Positions 27,132-35,907 of a stretch of DNA of 48,606 nt are shown one piece after another. The notes under the pieces were generated by a model. It was given only the letters and a program-made list of their open reading frames with translations, was not told where the DNA came from and searched no databases. Position numbers and translations under genes: made by a program. Each line of letters begins with the position of its first letter. The first letter of the stretch is position 1. Source of the stretch: Candidatus Endomicrobiellum meruensis (GTDB lineage Bacteria > Elusimicrobiota > Endomicrobiia > Endomicrobiales > Endomicrobiaceae); assembly GCA_031282625.1 (NCBI GenBank), contig JAITDI010000006.1, positions 1 to 48,606 of the forward strand. Direction: 5' to 3'.

Positions 27132-28151
27132 ATGCCTATTTTAAAAATTCAAGATTTTAACAAGTTAATACAGTCAAAAAAAACTTCGCCTGTGTATTTA
27201 TTCGCAGGCGAAGAGGCTTATCTCATTGATTTATGCCTTAATAAGATAGAAAAATTGCTTGCTGTGGATGATTTAAATAGAGAAGTTTTTTATGCGTCCG
27301 ACTCAAATTCAGAAGATATTTTAAATGCCGTTTTTACTCTTCCTTTTTTAAGCGATAAAAGGTTGATAATAGTAAAAGGTATAAATAAGATGAGGGCTAC
27401 AGACGCCGAACATATTACGAGATATTTATCAAACGCTTCGGATACTTCCTGCCTTGTTCTTTTATATTCTGATAATTATAAAAAAGAAAGTATTGCGAAG
27501 AGAAGGGAGCTTGTAAACGCCTGCACATCTTCAAAAAATTGCGTTGCTGTGGATTGTAGAAGACAGTATGAAAGTGAAGCGAAAGAATTTATAAAATCTG
27601 TTTTAACTGATAAAGGGAAAAATGCTTCTTCCAAAATTATTTCAAGAATTCTTGAAGAAAACGGCACTGATTTATTAAATATTTCAAACGAGATAGAAAA
27701 ATTATCGCTGTATGTCGGAAAAAATAAAAAAGAAATTACAGAAAGTGATTTAGAAAAAGTCGGAGGATATACAAAAGAAGTAAATATTTATGCCTTATCT
27801 TCGGATATAGAATCTAAAAATTTAAAACGGGCGATATTTGTATTAGAAAAATTGTTAAACGAAGGGGAAGAGCCTGTAATGGTACTTTCAGCAATATCTT
27901 CTTCAATTAGAAAAATGCTCAATGCTAAAAGTATGTTGGAAGAACAAAATATGTCCGCTTCTGAAGTTGCATCAGCTCTTAGAATACACAGTTTTTATGC
28001 GGGGACATTTTTTTCAAATCTCAAGAAACACAATACAAAAACTTTAAAGGAAAGTTTAAAAAGTATATTACAGGCTGATACATCTATTAAGACTGGCGGC
28101 AACGATGCTGTGTCGGCTTTAGAAAAAGCTTTATTGTTTGTATGTAAATAA
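27132..28151 (+). CDS. holA: DNA polymerase III subunit delta
   Basis: 339 residues. PVYLFAGEEAYLIDLCLNKI at the N-terminus is typical of HolA, followed by the AAA+-like domain without a functional Walker A and a helical C-terminal collar domain (ISSSIRKMLNAKSML). The delta subunit opens the beta clamp during loading. It follows eno by 18 bases. Sequence is divergent, as usual for this family, but length and N-terminal motif agree. Confidence 0.88.
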   Translation: MPILKIQDFNKLIQSKKTSPVYLFAGEEAYLIDLCLNKIEKLLAVDDLNREVFYASDSNSEDILNAVFTLPFLSDKRLIIVKGINKMRATDAEHITRYLSNASDTSCLVLLYSDNYKKESIAKRRELVNACTSSKNCVAVDCRRQYESEAKEFIKSVLTDKGKNASSKIISRILEENGTDLLNISNEIEKLSLYVGKNKKEITESDLEKVGGYTKEVNIYALSSDIESKNLKRAIFVLEKLLNEGEEPVMVLSAISSSIRKMLNAKSMLEEQNMSASEVASALRIHSFYAGTFFSNLKKHNTKTLKESLKSILQADTSIKTGGNDAVSALEKALLFVCK

Positions 28152-28169
28152 TATCTATCATCTAAATTG

Positions 28170-28205
28170 CAAAGCCCATATTCCTAAAAAGGAATATGGG
28201 CTTTG
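28170..28205. terminator. perfect bidirectional terminator hairpin between holA and rpsT
   Basis: A 16-bp uninterrupted stem, CAAAGCCCATATTCCT (28170-28185) with AGGAATATGGGCTTTG (28190-28205), around an AAAA loop. It serves convergent holA and rpsT. The following T tracts are weak on both strands, but stem stability is high. Confidence 0.82.
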
Positions 28206-28222
28206 AGTATTTTAAAAGCTAT

Positions 28223-28504
28223 TTATTTCTTTAGTTTAGCCACAAGTTTTGACAGTCTTGCTTTTTGATTTGAAGCGGCTTTAGAATGGACAACGTTCTT
28301 CTTTGCAGCCTTATCCCATTCTGAAAAAGCTGTTGCCAACTGTTCTAGCGCAACTTTAACATCGCCTTTCTTTACAGCCTCTTCAACTCTCTTTATTGCA
28401 GTTTTTATCTTGCTTCTAATGCTTGAATTTCTTTCAGTTCTTTTCTCTGCTTTTCTTGCTTCTTTAAGAGCAGATGTATGTCTGCCGGTTTTAAGTTTTG
28501 CCAT
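28223..28504 (-). CDS. rpsT: 30S ribosomal protein S20
   Basis: 93 residues, Lys/Ala-rich and helical, with the S20 pattern RNSSIRSKIKTAIKRVEEAV followed by HSKAASNQKARLSKLV near the C-terminus. S20 binds the 5' domain of 16S rRNA early in assembly. AAAGGA stands nine bases before the ATG. It is a monocistronic minus-strand gene facing holA. Confidence 0.93.
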   Translation of the reverse strand: MAKLKTGRHTSALKEARKAEKRTERNSSIRSKIKTAIKRVEEAVKKGDVKVALEQLATAFSEWDKAAKKNVVHSKAASNQKARLSKLVAKLKK

Positions 28505-28618
28505 TTAATATATTCCTTTCATCCGAAACTTATTTACAACTTATTACTGATTATACATAAAATTGGCAAGCTGGTCAAGAATATGTAAGGGTTCATAACA
28601 TATTAGACTTTTGAAGCA

Positions 28619-28935
28619 TTAAGCAACTGATTTAAGAATTTGCTTTGTGAAATCAAAAGGCGTTAGCCAATTTAAACCCTCATGAACTTTTTGCCTATTA
28701 TAACAAGTAATCCTCTAAGTCTTGTTTTACATTTTCAATATCTGTTAAGTTGTACTGATACGTGTCAAAGAACTGTTCTCTTAATATTGTGTTGAAACGT
28801 TCTATATAAGCGTTGGTCTTTGGGTTTCGCGGATAATTCCAATAATGCCTTTGAAGTTTTATCTATATTATTGCAAAGGACGTCAAACTCCTTTCCAATA
28901 TATAATCCTATTCCTTCAAAGTCTAATATGTCTTT
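28619..28935 (-). pseudogene. decayed rve-type (IS481/IS3-like) transposase, C-terminal remnant
   Basis: On the minus strand one frame reads YWNYPRNPKTNAYIERFNT, the C-terminal part of an integrase-core (DDE) transposase including the catalytic glutamate. It stops at LEDYLL, and another frame continues YYNRQKVHEGLNWLTPFDF to a stop at 28619. Farther upstream a third frame gives YIGKEFDVLCNNID, resembling the segment before the motif. At least two frameshifts and the lost N-terminal part make it inactive. It abuts the recG start. No inverted repeats were recognised. Confidence 0.8.
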
Positions 28936-28951
28936 GAACTTTTACAATTTG

Positions 28952-28957
28952 TATAAT
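28952..28957 (+). promoter_or_regulatory. TATAAT seven bases before the recG start (possible leaderless transcript)
   Basis: TTTGTATAATGCC lies directly before the ATG at 28964. A start about seven bases after this -10 would place the transcript 5' end at or next to the ATG. No good -35 at 17 bases and no Shine-Dalgarno are visible. Confidence 0.35.
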
Positions 28958-28963
28958 GCCCTT

Positions 28964-31072
28964 ATGGCGACAATTCATTTAGACACTGAAATACAATATC
29001 TTAAAGGAATCGGTCCAAAGAGCGCTCAAGCATTTTTAAAACTTGGTATTAAAACTGTTGGCGATATTCTTACCTTTTTTCCTATAAATTATCAAGATAG
29101 AACAAAAATTATTTCACTAAGAGATATTTACAAATATGAACGCGGCTGTTTGTTTGTTAAGATCGGCAATTCTTATGAAAGGAGACTTTCTAAAGGATTA
29201 AGTATAATAGATGTAGAAATATTTGACGATTCTTCCATGTCGTACGCTCGTTTTTTTAGAAAACAAAATCCGTATTCTTTTGCAGATATTTTTGCTCCTA
29301 TAAAAAAAGCTTTTACTCCAGCCGCATATGCTTATATTTACGGCGAAGTTAATCTGGAGCGTGGTGGCAAGTTTATATCAGTAATAGACTATGAGCGCGT
29401 TGAAGATAAAAGTACCAAGCCTGTACTGTTTAACAAAATAGTTCCGGTATATGCGGCAACGGAAAAATTAAATCAAAAGTTTATAAGAGAAATTGTAAAG
29501 AGCGTTTTAAGCACGTTTGGCAGCTTATATCCTGATATTTCAGAACTAATTCATACTTTCGGAAGCATTCCTAATATGAAATCTGCCGAAGCAATCCAAA
29601 AAATCCACTATCCTTCTAGTTTAGAAGAAGCTGAGCAAGCACGTAGAGCGTTTGCTTTGCAAGAATTTTTTGTTTTGGAATCGGCGCTTTCTGTATCTCG
29701 TAACGGCTTTAAGAAAAACTATAAAAAACAAAAATACGATATACGAAAAACGTTTTTACTCGCTTTTAAAAATAAATTAAATTTTGAATTTACTAAAGAG
29801 CAAAAAAAGGCAATAAATGACATTTTTGCCGACATGCAAAGTTTATACCCTATGAACAGAATGCTGATGGGCGACGTCGGAGCTGGGAAAACTGTTGTAG
29901 CTTTAAGTGCAATTCTTCTTGCCGTGGAAAATAATTATCAAACAATGATTGTTGCTCCTACGGAAATTTTAGCCGAGCAACATTACTTGACAATATCCAA
30001 TATGCTTTCAGGTTTAGATATAAAAATAGTTTTAGCTACATCTTCAACGCTTAAGAAAAAGAAAGAAAGAGATAAAATTCTTTCCAGTCTTGAAAAAGGC
30101 GAGGTAAAGATTGTAATCGGCACGCATTCTTTGATGGAAGAAAGAATAAAATTTAAAAACTTATCTTTGATAGTTGTTGACGAGCAACATAGATTTGGCG
30201 TTTTGCAGAAATTTGCCGTGTTGGACAAAGCCGAGACTCCGGATATTTTGATGATGACGGCAACTCCTATACCAAGAGCTTTGGCTATGACTCTATACGG
30301 AGAGATGGACATGACTACAATAACTGCTCTTCCTCCTGGGAGAATTCCTGTTAAAACATATTTGTCAAGAGAAAGTTACGCCTACGAAAGCGCAATAAAA
30401 GAATTGAAAAACGGCAATCAAGTTTATATTGTTTACCCTTTGGTAAACGAATCCGACAAACTTAGTTTAAAATCGGCAGTCCAGGAAGCAGAAAAATTGC
30501 AGAAGACATGGTTTAAAGATTTTAAGATCGGTCTTTTGCACGGAAAGATGAAGGATTCTGAGAAAAACGATGTAATGCGAAAGTTTAAAAATAAAGAATT
30601 TGATATTTTAATATCCACTACCGTGATTGAAGTTGGAATAGATGTGCCTGACGCTACAGTTATGATAATACATCATGCCGAAAGATTTGGACTGTCGGCT
30701 TTGCATCAGTTGAGAGGAAGAATAGGCAGAAGTTCTAAGCAGTCATATGCGCACCTTATAGGAAGCTCAAATAACGATAATGCGAGTAAGAGGCTTTCAA
30801 TAATGACTTCTACAAATAACGGTTTTAAAATAGCTGAAGAGGATTTAAAGATGAGAGGTCCGGGGGAGCTTATGGGGACTATTCAACACGGATTCCCAGC
30901 ATTTAAAGCCGGAGATTTAATAAAAGACGCAGACATTATTAAATTTACAAAAGCTTATGCAACTAAAATTATAGAAGACGATCCAATATTAGCTAAAGAA
31001 AGCAATGCTGTTTTAAAAACTCTCATAAATAAATATTTCTCAAACAAAATAAAACTTATCACCGTAGGTTAA
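28964..31072 (+). CDS. recG: ATP-dependent DNA helicase RecG
   Basis: 702 residues from ATG 28964. The wedge domain starts LDTEIQYLKGIGPKSAQAFL. Helicase motifs include Walker A GDVGAGKT, VVDEQHRFG (DEQH box), TATPIPRALAMT, and the C-terminal QLRGRIGRSSKQSYAHL. RecG remodels stalled forks and Holliday junctions. The reading frame stays open back to 28820, but that extension is antisense to the transposase remnant and not RecG-like. ATG 28928 is another candidate. Neither start has a clear ribosome site. Confidence 0.93.
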   Translation: MATIHLDTEIQYLKGIGPKSAQAFLKLGIKTVGDILTFFPINYQDRTKIISLRDIYKYERGCLFVKIGNSYERRLSKGLSIIDVEIFDDSSMSYARFFRKQNPYSFADIFAPIKKAFTPAAYAYIYGEVNLERGGKFISVIDYERVEDKSTKPVLFNKIVPVYAATEKLNQKFIREIVKSVLSTFGSLYPDISELIHTFGSIPNMKSAEAIQKIHYPSSLEEAEQARRAFALQEFFVLESALSVSRNGFKKNYKKQKYDIRKTFLLAFKNKLNFEFTKEQKKAINDIFADMQSLYPMNRMLMGDVGAGKTVVALSAILLAVENNYQTMIVAPTEILAEQHYLTISNMLSGLDIKIVLATSSTLKKKKERDKILSSLEKGEVKIVIGTHSLMEERIKFKNLSLIVVDEQHRFGVLQKFAVLDKAETPDILMMTATPIPRALAMTLYGEMDMTTITALPPGRIPVKTYLSRESYAYESAIKELKNGNQVYIVYPLVNESDKLSLKSAVQEAEKLQKTWFKDFKIGLLHGKMKDSEKNDVMRKFKNKEFDILISTTVIEVGIDVPDATVMIIHHAERFGLSALHQLRGRIGRSSKQSYAHLIGSSNNDNASKRLSIMTSTNNGFKIAEEDLKMRGPGELMGTIQHGFPAFKAGDLIKDADIIKFTKAYATKIIEDDPILAKESNAVLKTLINKYFSNKIKLITVG

Positions 31073-31374
31073 TTGGATCTTTCTAAAAACATAAACGTAT
31101 ATTCTTACCGTGTCTTTTGCGATACTACTGCGTTAAAAAACTTATCAAGATAGACAATATTCCCTACGTTTTCGCCTTGTATTGCCGTCAAATTCACGGC
31201 AATTATAAAACATTGAGATTATTAGACGGACCCAATTTTGTATAATGATGTTCATAATTTAAAACTAGTGTTGTAAGTTCGTAGTAAATAATTATATTAG
31301 TTCACTATTTTATCATCTGCACAAAGCTGCAGAATCGCTATATTATTTTAATATATAATTTTTAGGAGTTTAAA
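31073..31374. other. 302-base spacer with degenerate coding-like sequence and a hairpin
   Basis: No intact gene. On the minus strand a 33-residue stretch (IAVNLTAIQGENVGNIVYLD and onward) runs to a stop near 31109 without a convincing start and looks like a gene fragment I do not recognise. An 8-bp hairpin ATTGCCGT/ACGGCAAT lies at 31181-31203. TATAAT at 31241-31246 has no good -35. The 3' end carries the MATE ribosome site TAGGAG. Confidence 0.4.
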
Positions 31375-32772
31375 ATGTTCTTATGGAGTAATATAAAAGA
31401 AAGTTATTTTTCTTCTGGCGGACTTGGAGAATTTTTAAAAATTGCCGTTCCCGTAATTATTTCGTCATATGTTGTGGCTGTGCAAATTTTTACAGACAGA
31501 GTTTTTCTTTCTATGTACTCTCAAGTCTCATATGCCGCGTCTATACCTGCGGGTCTTTGTAATTCAACTTTGGAATATCTTTTTTTGTTTACCATTGCTT
31601 ACGTTGATGTTTTTATAGCGCAATATTATGGTAAAAAAGAGTACCGTTCCATAGGTCCCGCAGTGTGGCAAAGTATTTACTTAGCTATTGCCGCTGCTGC
31701 TATAATTTTAGCTTTTGTTCCGTTTTCAGAGAAAATATTTATCAATATAGGTCATGCCGCCGATATAGCGATTGAAGAAGTTAAGTATTTTAAAACGCTT
31801 TGTTATGGTGCGTTTTTTCCTATCGCGGCTATAGCTTTCTCGGGTTTTTACTCCGGACGCGGAAAAACTTATGTAACTTTGCTTGTAAGTCTTTGCGGTG
31901 TAACTTTTAATGTAATTTTAGACTATTGTTTAATTTTCGGGAAATTTTCGTTCCCGGAACTTGGAATTATAGGCGCTGCGTGGGCAAGCAATATAAGCTA
32001 TATATTAATGTTTTTCATATATTTATTTCTTGTTGTATCAAAAAAAAATGCCCATATTTACAAAACAAGGCATATCAAACCTGATATAAACATTTTTAAA
32101 AGGCTGCTAAAATTTGGTTTTCCAAATGGTATTACAGTCTTTTTTGACATGGTGGGATTTGCAATTTTTATGCTTATTATAGGGACGTTGGGGATTTTGG
32201 AACTTACGGCAAGCAATATAGCTTTTAGCGTGTACCATATAATTGTAATGCCTATAATAGGAGCAGGAATGGCAACATCTATAATGGTTGGCAATTATTT
32301 GGGGCAAAATAAGGTGTCTATAGCCCAGAAAAGCGTAAGTACGGCTTTAAAAAGCATATACGCATATGTTTTGGTTATTGTCGTTGTAATGTTCTTGTTT
32401 TCAAAACAGCTGATTTCTCCCTTTTTAACTAATAGTCAGATGCCACTTGAAAAGCTTATGCCTATGAGTATAAATCTTTTAAGGGTGCTTGCAATTTATA
32501 TGATTTTTGATGCTGGAAATCTTACTTTTCAATTTGCAATTAAAGGGGCTGGCGATACGGCTTTTGTTATGAAGGTTTTTGTAGTGCTTTCACTTATTCT
32601 TGTAATAATACCAACGTATTTAATCATAAGTGTTTTTAAAATGGGAGTATATGCAGCGTGGATTATGACTATGTCTTATGGGATAGCTTTGTTTACAATT
32701 TTTTATTTCAGATACAAAAATGGTAAATGGAAAAAGATGCGTGTAATAGATATGAAAGTTGTTGATGGGTAA
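31375..32772 (+). CDS. MATE-family efflux transporter (second paralogue)
   Basis: 465 residues, about twelve transmembrane segments. GEFLKIAVPVIISSYVVAVQIFTDRVFLSMYS is the family N-terminus, with the aspartate in the first helix region, and GIIGAAWASNISYI and GAGDTAFVMKVF mark the repeat halves. It belongs to the NorM-like branch more than the 21600-22955 gene does. TAGGAG precedes the ATG. Its end lies about 65 bases before the probable start of a glycosyltransferase gene, opening the envelope block. Confidence 0.9.
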   Translation: MFLWSNIKESYFSSGGLGEFLKIAVPVIISSYVVAVQIFTDRVFLSMYSQVSYAASIPAGLCNSTLEYLFLFTIAYVDVFIAQYYGKKEYRSIGPAVWQSIYLAIAAAAIILAFVPFSEKIFINIGHAADIAIEEVKYFKTLCYGAFFPIAAIAFSGFYSGRGKTYVTLLVSLCGVTFNVILDYCLIFGKFSFPELGIIGAAWASNISYILMFFIYLFLVVSKKNAHIYKTRHIKPDINIFKRLLKFGFPNGITVFFDMVGFAIFMLIIGTLGILELTASNIAFSVYHIIVMPIIGAGMATSIMVGNYLGQNKVSIAQKSVSTALKSIYAYVLVIVVVMFLFSKQLISPFLTNSQMPLEKLMPMSINLLRVLAIYMIFDAGNLTFQFAIKGAGDTAFVMKVFVVLSLILVIIPTYLIISVFKMGVYAAWIMTMSYGIALFTIFYFRYKNGKWKKMRVIDMKVVDG

Positions 32773-32836
32773 GTATCCTCCATTAGATAGAATAAGTTTC
32801 TTTAAATTTACTTTAGTTTTATTAAAAGGACTTCAT

Positions 32837-34000
32837 ATGAATACAAAGTCGCAATTAACTTCAGTTAAGGAAAGATGGAGAAGTTGGTATATGAAAATAC
32901 CGTTTTATTCAAAGTATAGAGAAATAATTAACAAAAATTTAAAAGCGTTGTTTAAAAATTTCCCTACTTTTGTTAAATTTGCTTTTGCAAAATCAAACAA
33001 AGAAGTTATTTATGTTGCATTTCGTCCTGAAGGAGGCTTTGGAGATATTTTACGCCAAAAAGCTATTCTTATTGAAATAATAAAAATGTTTCCAAACGTT
33101 ATTATAGATATTTACCATGATAAGGCGTATCATTTACTTAATGATATCAAAAATATACGTTTTGTTTTTAAAGATAAGCATTCTCTGAATATTACAAAAA
33201 AATTTTATAACATTTCATTTTCTCAATATGAAGATAAATTTAATTTATTTGTAAAATTCGTTGGGAAGGGAGAGGGAGGAAGATTGTTTAGTAGGATAAA
33301 AAATAATTTGAGCAGATATAATATTGATTATCCAAGTGTCTTTTCAGGATTAGAAAATAAATTTTATTTAGATGGTAAAGTGATTGATTATACAGTGAAC
33401 TGTAAACTTATCCAACAAAAAGCAAATAACACTAAACACAACACAATTAACTATATAAAAATGTTCAAAATTATATCTGGGGTTGATAACGTAGAAGACG
33501 ATAAATTGCAACTTTTATTTAAGGAACAATCTCTATCTAAATTTTGTATTTTTAAGGGAACAAAATATTTAACTATTCAGTGCGGACAAGGTGTGACTGG
33601 CGATTTTAGTGGTAGAGGGTGGGATATTGGACACTGGGAAGAATTTGTAACAATTCTTAAAAAAGGATTGGATAGAGATATCAATATCGTTCAAGTCGGA
33701 CTGACAAAATTAAATTTAAAGGGCGTAGATTATAATCTAAATGCAGTGACAACACTTGAAGAACTTTGGACAGTATTGAAACACTCCATACTTCATATTG
33801 ACTTAGATGGTGCGTGTGTTCATTTTGCAAGAATAGTAAACACAAAGTCTGTTGTTTTGTGGTGGCTAGAAAATCCATCTTTTATTTCTTATCCCGAAAA
33901 TATAAATATAACTTCTGATGATGGAAATGTAAATTCAATCCCTTCTGATTATGTTGCCCAAAAAGTTATTGAATATTTAACTTCGGAGAAAAATCTTTAA
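32837..34000 (+). CDS. family-9-like glycosyltransferase (heptosyltransferase-type fold)
   Basis: 387 residues from ATG 32837, which has AAAAGGA six bases upstream; the frame is open back to 32759, but that part overlaps the MATE gene and lacks a ribosome site. FRPEGGFGDILRQKAILIEI (about 59-78) resembles the GDxL donor-entry motif of GT9 enzymes, and HIDLDGACVHFARIVNTKSV near the C-terminus resembles their nucleotide-sugar site. A paralogue with a frameshift lies at 38723-39903. A role in lipopolysaccharide assembly is inferred from the neighbours; the sugar is unknown. Confidence 0.65.
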   Translation: MNTKSQLTSVKERWRSWYMKIPFYSKYREIINKNLKALFKNFPTFVKFAFAKSNKEVIYVAFRPEGGFGDILRQKAILIEIIKMFPNVIIDIYHDKAYHLLNDIKNIRFVFKDKHSLNITKKFYNISFSQYEDKFNLFVKFVGKGEGGRLFSRIKNNLSRYNIDYPSVFSGLENKFYLDGKVIDYTVNCKLIQQKANNTKHNTINYIKMFKIISGVDNVEDDKLQLLFKEQSLSKFCIFKGTKYLTIQCGQGVTGDFSGRGWDIGHWEEFVTILKKGLDRDINIVQVGLTKLNLKGVDYNLNAVTTLEELWTVLKHSILHIDLDGACVHFARIVNTKSVVLWWLENPSFISYPENINITSDDGNVNSIPSDYVAQKVIEYLTSEKNL

Positions 34001-34009
34001 GGCATCATT

Positions 34010-35866
34010 ATGATAAAAATCACAAATCTCAATAAATCGTTTGGCAGTAGGACTCTGTTTGACAATCTCAATTTAAGCATAAATGCTAAAGAGAGAGTCG
34101 GTCTTGTGGGTAGGAATGGACACGGTAAAACAACTCTTTTTAAAATGGTTTTAGGTAAAATGGAATATGATTCTGGCTCCATAAGTATGCCCAAAAATTA
34201 TAAATTAGGTTATCTTGAACAGCATATAAATTTTACTCAAAATACGGTTCTTGACGAAGCATGCCTTGCTCTATCTAAAGAAGAGAAGGATTCGTCATGG
34301 AAAGCCGAAAAGATTCTTTCAGGGCTCGGTTTTTCAGCCAGCGACATATTTAAAAATCCAATGGACTTCTCTGGCGGATACAAAATACGCATAAATCTTG
34401 CAAAAGTTTTGCTTTCTGACGCAGATATGCTTATGCTTGATGAGCCTAATAATTATCTTGATATTGTTGCTATAAGATGGCTTAGCAGTTTTTTGCGTTC
34501 GTGGAAAGGCGAACTTATGCTGATTACTCACGATAGAAACTTTATGGATAGCGTTATAACTCATTGTGCAGCGATACACAGAACTAAAGCTCGAAAAATT
34601 GAAGGTGTTACGCAAAAGCTTTACGAGCAAATAGAAAAAGAAGAAGAGATATACGAAAAAACAAGATTAAATGTTGAAAAGAGAATTAAGCAAACGGAAC
34701 TGTTTATTAGACGTTTTAGAGCAAAGGCAAGACTCGCGGGAATGGTTCAGTCGCGCATTAAAACGCTTGAGAAGCAAGATAATCTTGAAAAACTTGCAGA
34801 AATAGAAACACTCGGATTTTCTTTTTCAGGATTGGAACTCCATGCAGCAAAAATGCTTAGTATTCATAATTTGAGTTTTGGGTATAGTCCGGATAAACTT
34901 TTGATAAGCAAACTAAGCTTTGATGTTTTGAAAAATGAACGAATTTGCGTTATAGGGAAAAACGGTAAAGGAAAATCAACGCTTTTAAAATTGATAGCAG
35001 AGAGGCTTATGCCTTGCGACGGTAGCATAAAGAAACACCCTGATTTAAAAACAGCTTATTTTGTTCAGTCGGACAGTGCAAACTTAAATCCTCACAAAAC
35101 TGTTTTTGAAGAAATTCTTGCATCTGATAAGTGCCTGCCACAAAAGGCAAGAAATATTGCTGGTTCAATGATGTTTAGTGGCGATGACGCGCTTAAAAAA
35201 ATAGAAATTTTAAGCGGCGGTGAAAAAAGCAGAGTTTTACTTGGAAAAATTTTGGCAAACCCATGCCATCTTTTGCTTCTTGACGAGACTACAAATCACT
35301 TAGACATGGAATCCTGCGAAGGTTTGATAGATGCAATTAACGAATTTCAAGGTTCGGTTATTATGGTTACGCATAATGAGGAAATGCTACACAGCATAGC
35401 TACAAAACTGATAATTTTTGACAGGGATAAAGTTTCTGTTTTTGATGGTGCTTATCAAGACTTTTTGGAAAAAATAGGTTGGGAAGACGAAAGTTCTAAA
35501 ATAAAGGCAAAAACTTCTCAAAAAATATCTGGAAAAATGAAAGAAGAGATAAAAAAACTTCGCGCTGAGCTTATACAAGAAAAATCAAGAGTTCTAAGAC
35601 CTTTGGAAGAACAGATTAAGCACATTGAAAGCAGCATAACAAAAAAAGAGGAAGAATTTAATCTAAATACGCAACAACTTGTAGAAGCTTCAGAAAAAGG
35701 TAACATATCTTTTCTGACTGAAGGGTCAAAACTTAACAAAACTCTTCAAACCAAAATAGAAAGTTTATATACTGAACTTGCCTATGCCGTTGAAAAATTT
35801 GAAAAAGAGAACGAGCGTTTTAGGAAACAGCTGGAAAAATTAGAAGACAATAACCCAAAAATATGA
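34010..35866 (+). CDS. ABC-F family ATPase (ribosome-associated type, Uup/YdiF-like)
   Basis: 618 residues, two nucleotide-binding domains and no membrane segments. Walker A GRNGHGKT (about 35-42) and GKNGKGKST; signatures FSGGYKIR and LSGGEKSR; Walker [12 protein letters not shown] and [12 protein letters not shown] basic linker (about 205-260, [20 protein letters not shown]) and a C-terminal coiled coil (about 510-615) are typical of translation-acting ABC-F proteins. It is placed between a glycosyltransferase and msbA, although its job is probably on the ribosome. The subfamily cannot be fixed by eye. Confidence 0.9.
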   Translation: MIKITNLNKSFGSRTLFDNLNLSINAKERVGLVGRNGHGKTTLFKMVLGKMEYDSGSISMPKNYKLGYLEQHINFTQNTVLDEACLALSKEEKDSSWKAEKILSGLGFSASDIFKNPMDFSGGYKIRINLAKVLLSDADMLMLDEPNNYLDIVAIRWLSSFLRSWKGELMLITHDRNFMDSVITHCAAIHRTKARKIEGVTQKLYEQIEKEEEIYEKTRLNVEKRIKQTELFIRRFRAKARLAGMVQSRIKTLEKQDNLEKLAEIETLGFSFSGLELHAAKMLSIHNLSFGYSPDKLLISKLSFDVLKNERICVIGKNGKGKSTLLKLIAERLMPCDGSIKKHPDLKTAYFVQSDSANLNPHKTVFEEILASDKCLPQKARNIAGSMMFSGDDALKKIEILSGGEKSRVLLGKILANPCHLLLLDETTNHLDMESCEGLIDAINEFQGSVIMVTHNEEMLHSIATKLIIFDRDKVSVFDGAYQDFLEKIGWEDESSKIKAKTSQKISGKMKEEIKKLRAELIQEKSRVLRPLEEQIKHIESSITKKEEEFNLNTQQLVEASEKGNISFLTEGSKLNKTLQTKIESLYTELAYAVEKFEKENERFRKQLEKLEDNNPKI

Positions 35867-35907
35867 TTTAATATATTCTATTACATATAGAATTTCTGGA
35901 GCGAAAG

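Noticed and set aside
28820-28963. Upstream extension of the recG reading frame
   Set aside because: It is antisense to the transposase remnant and has no RecG-like sequence or ribosome site. RecG homology begins right after 28964.
31181-31203. Hairpin ATTGCCGT/ACGGCAAT as a recG terminator
   Set aside because: No T tract follows on either strand and it is over 100 bases past the recG stop.
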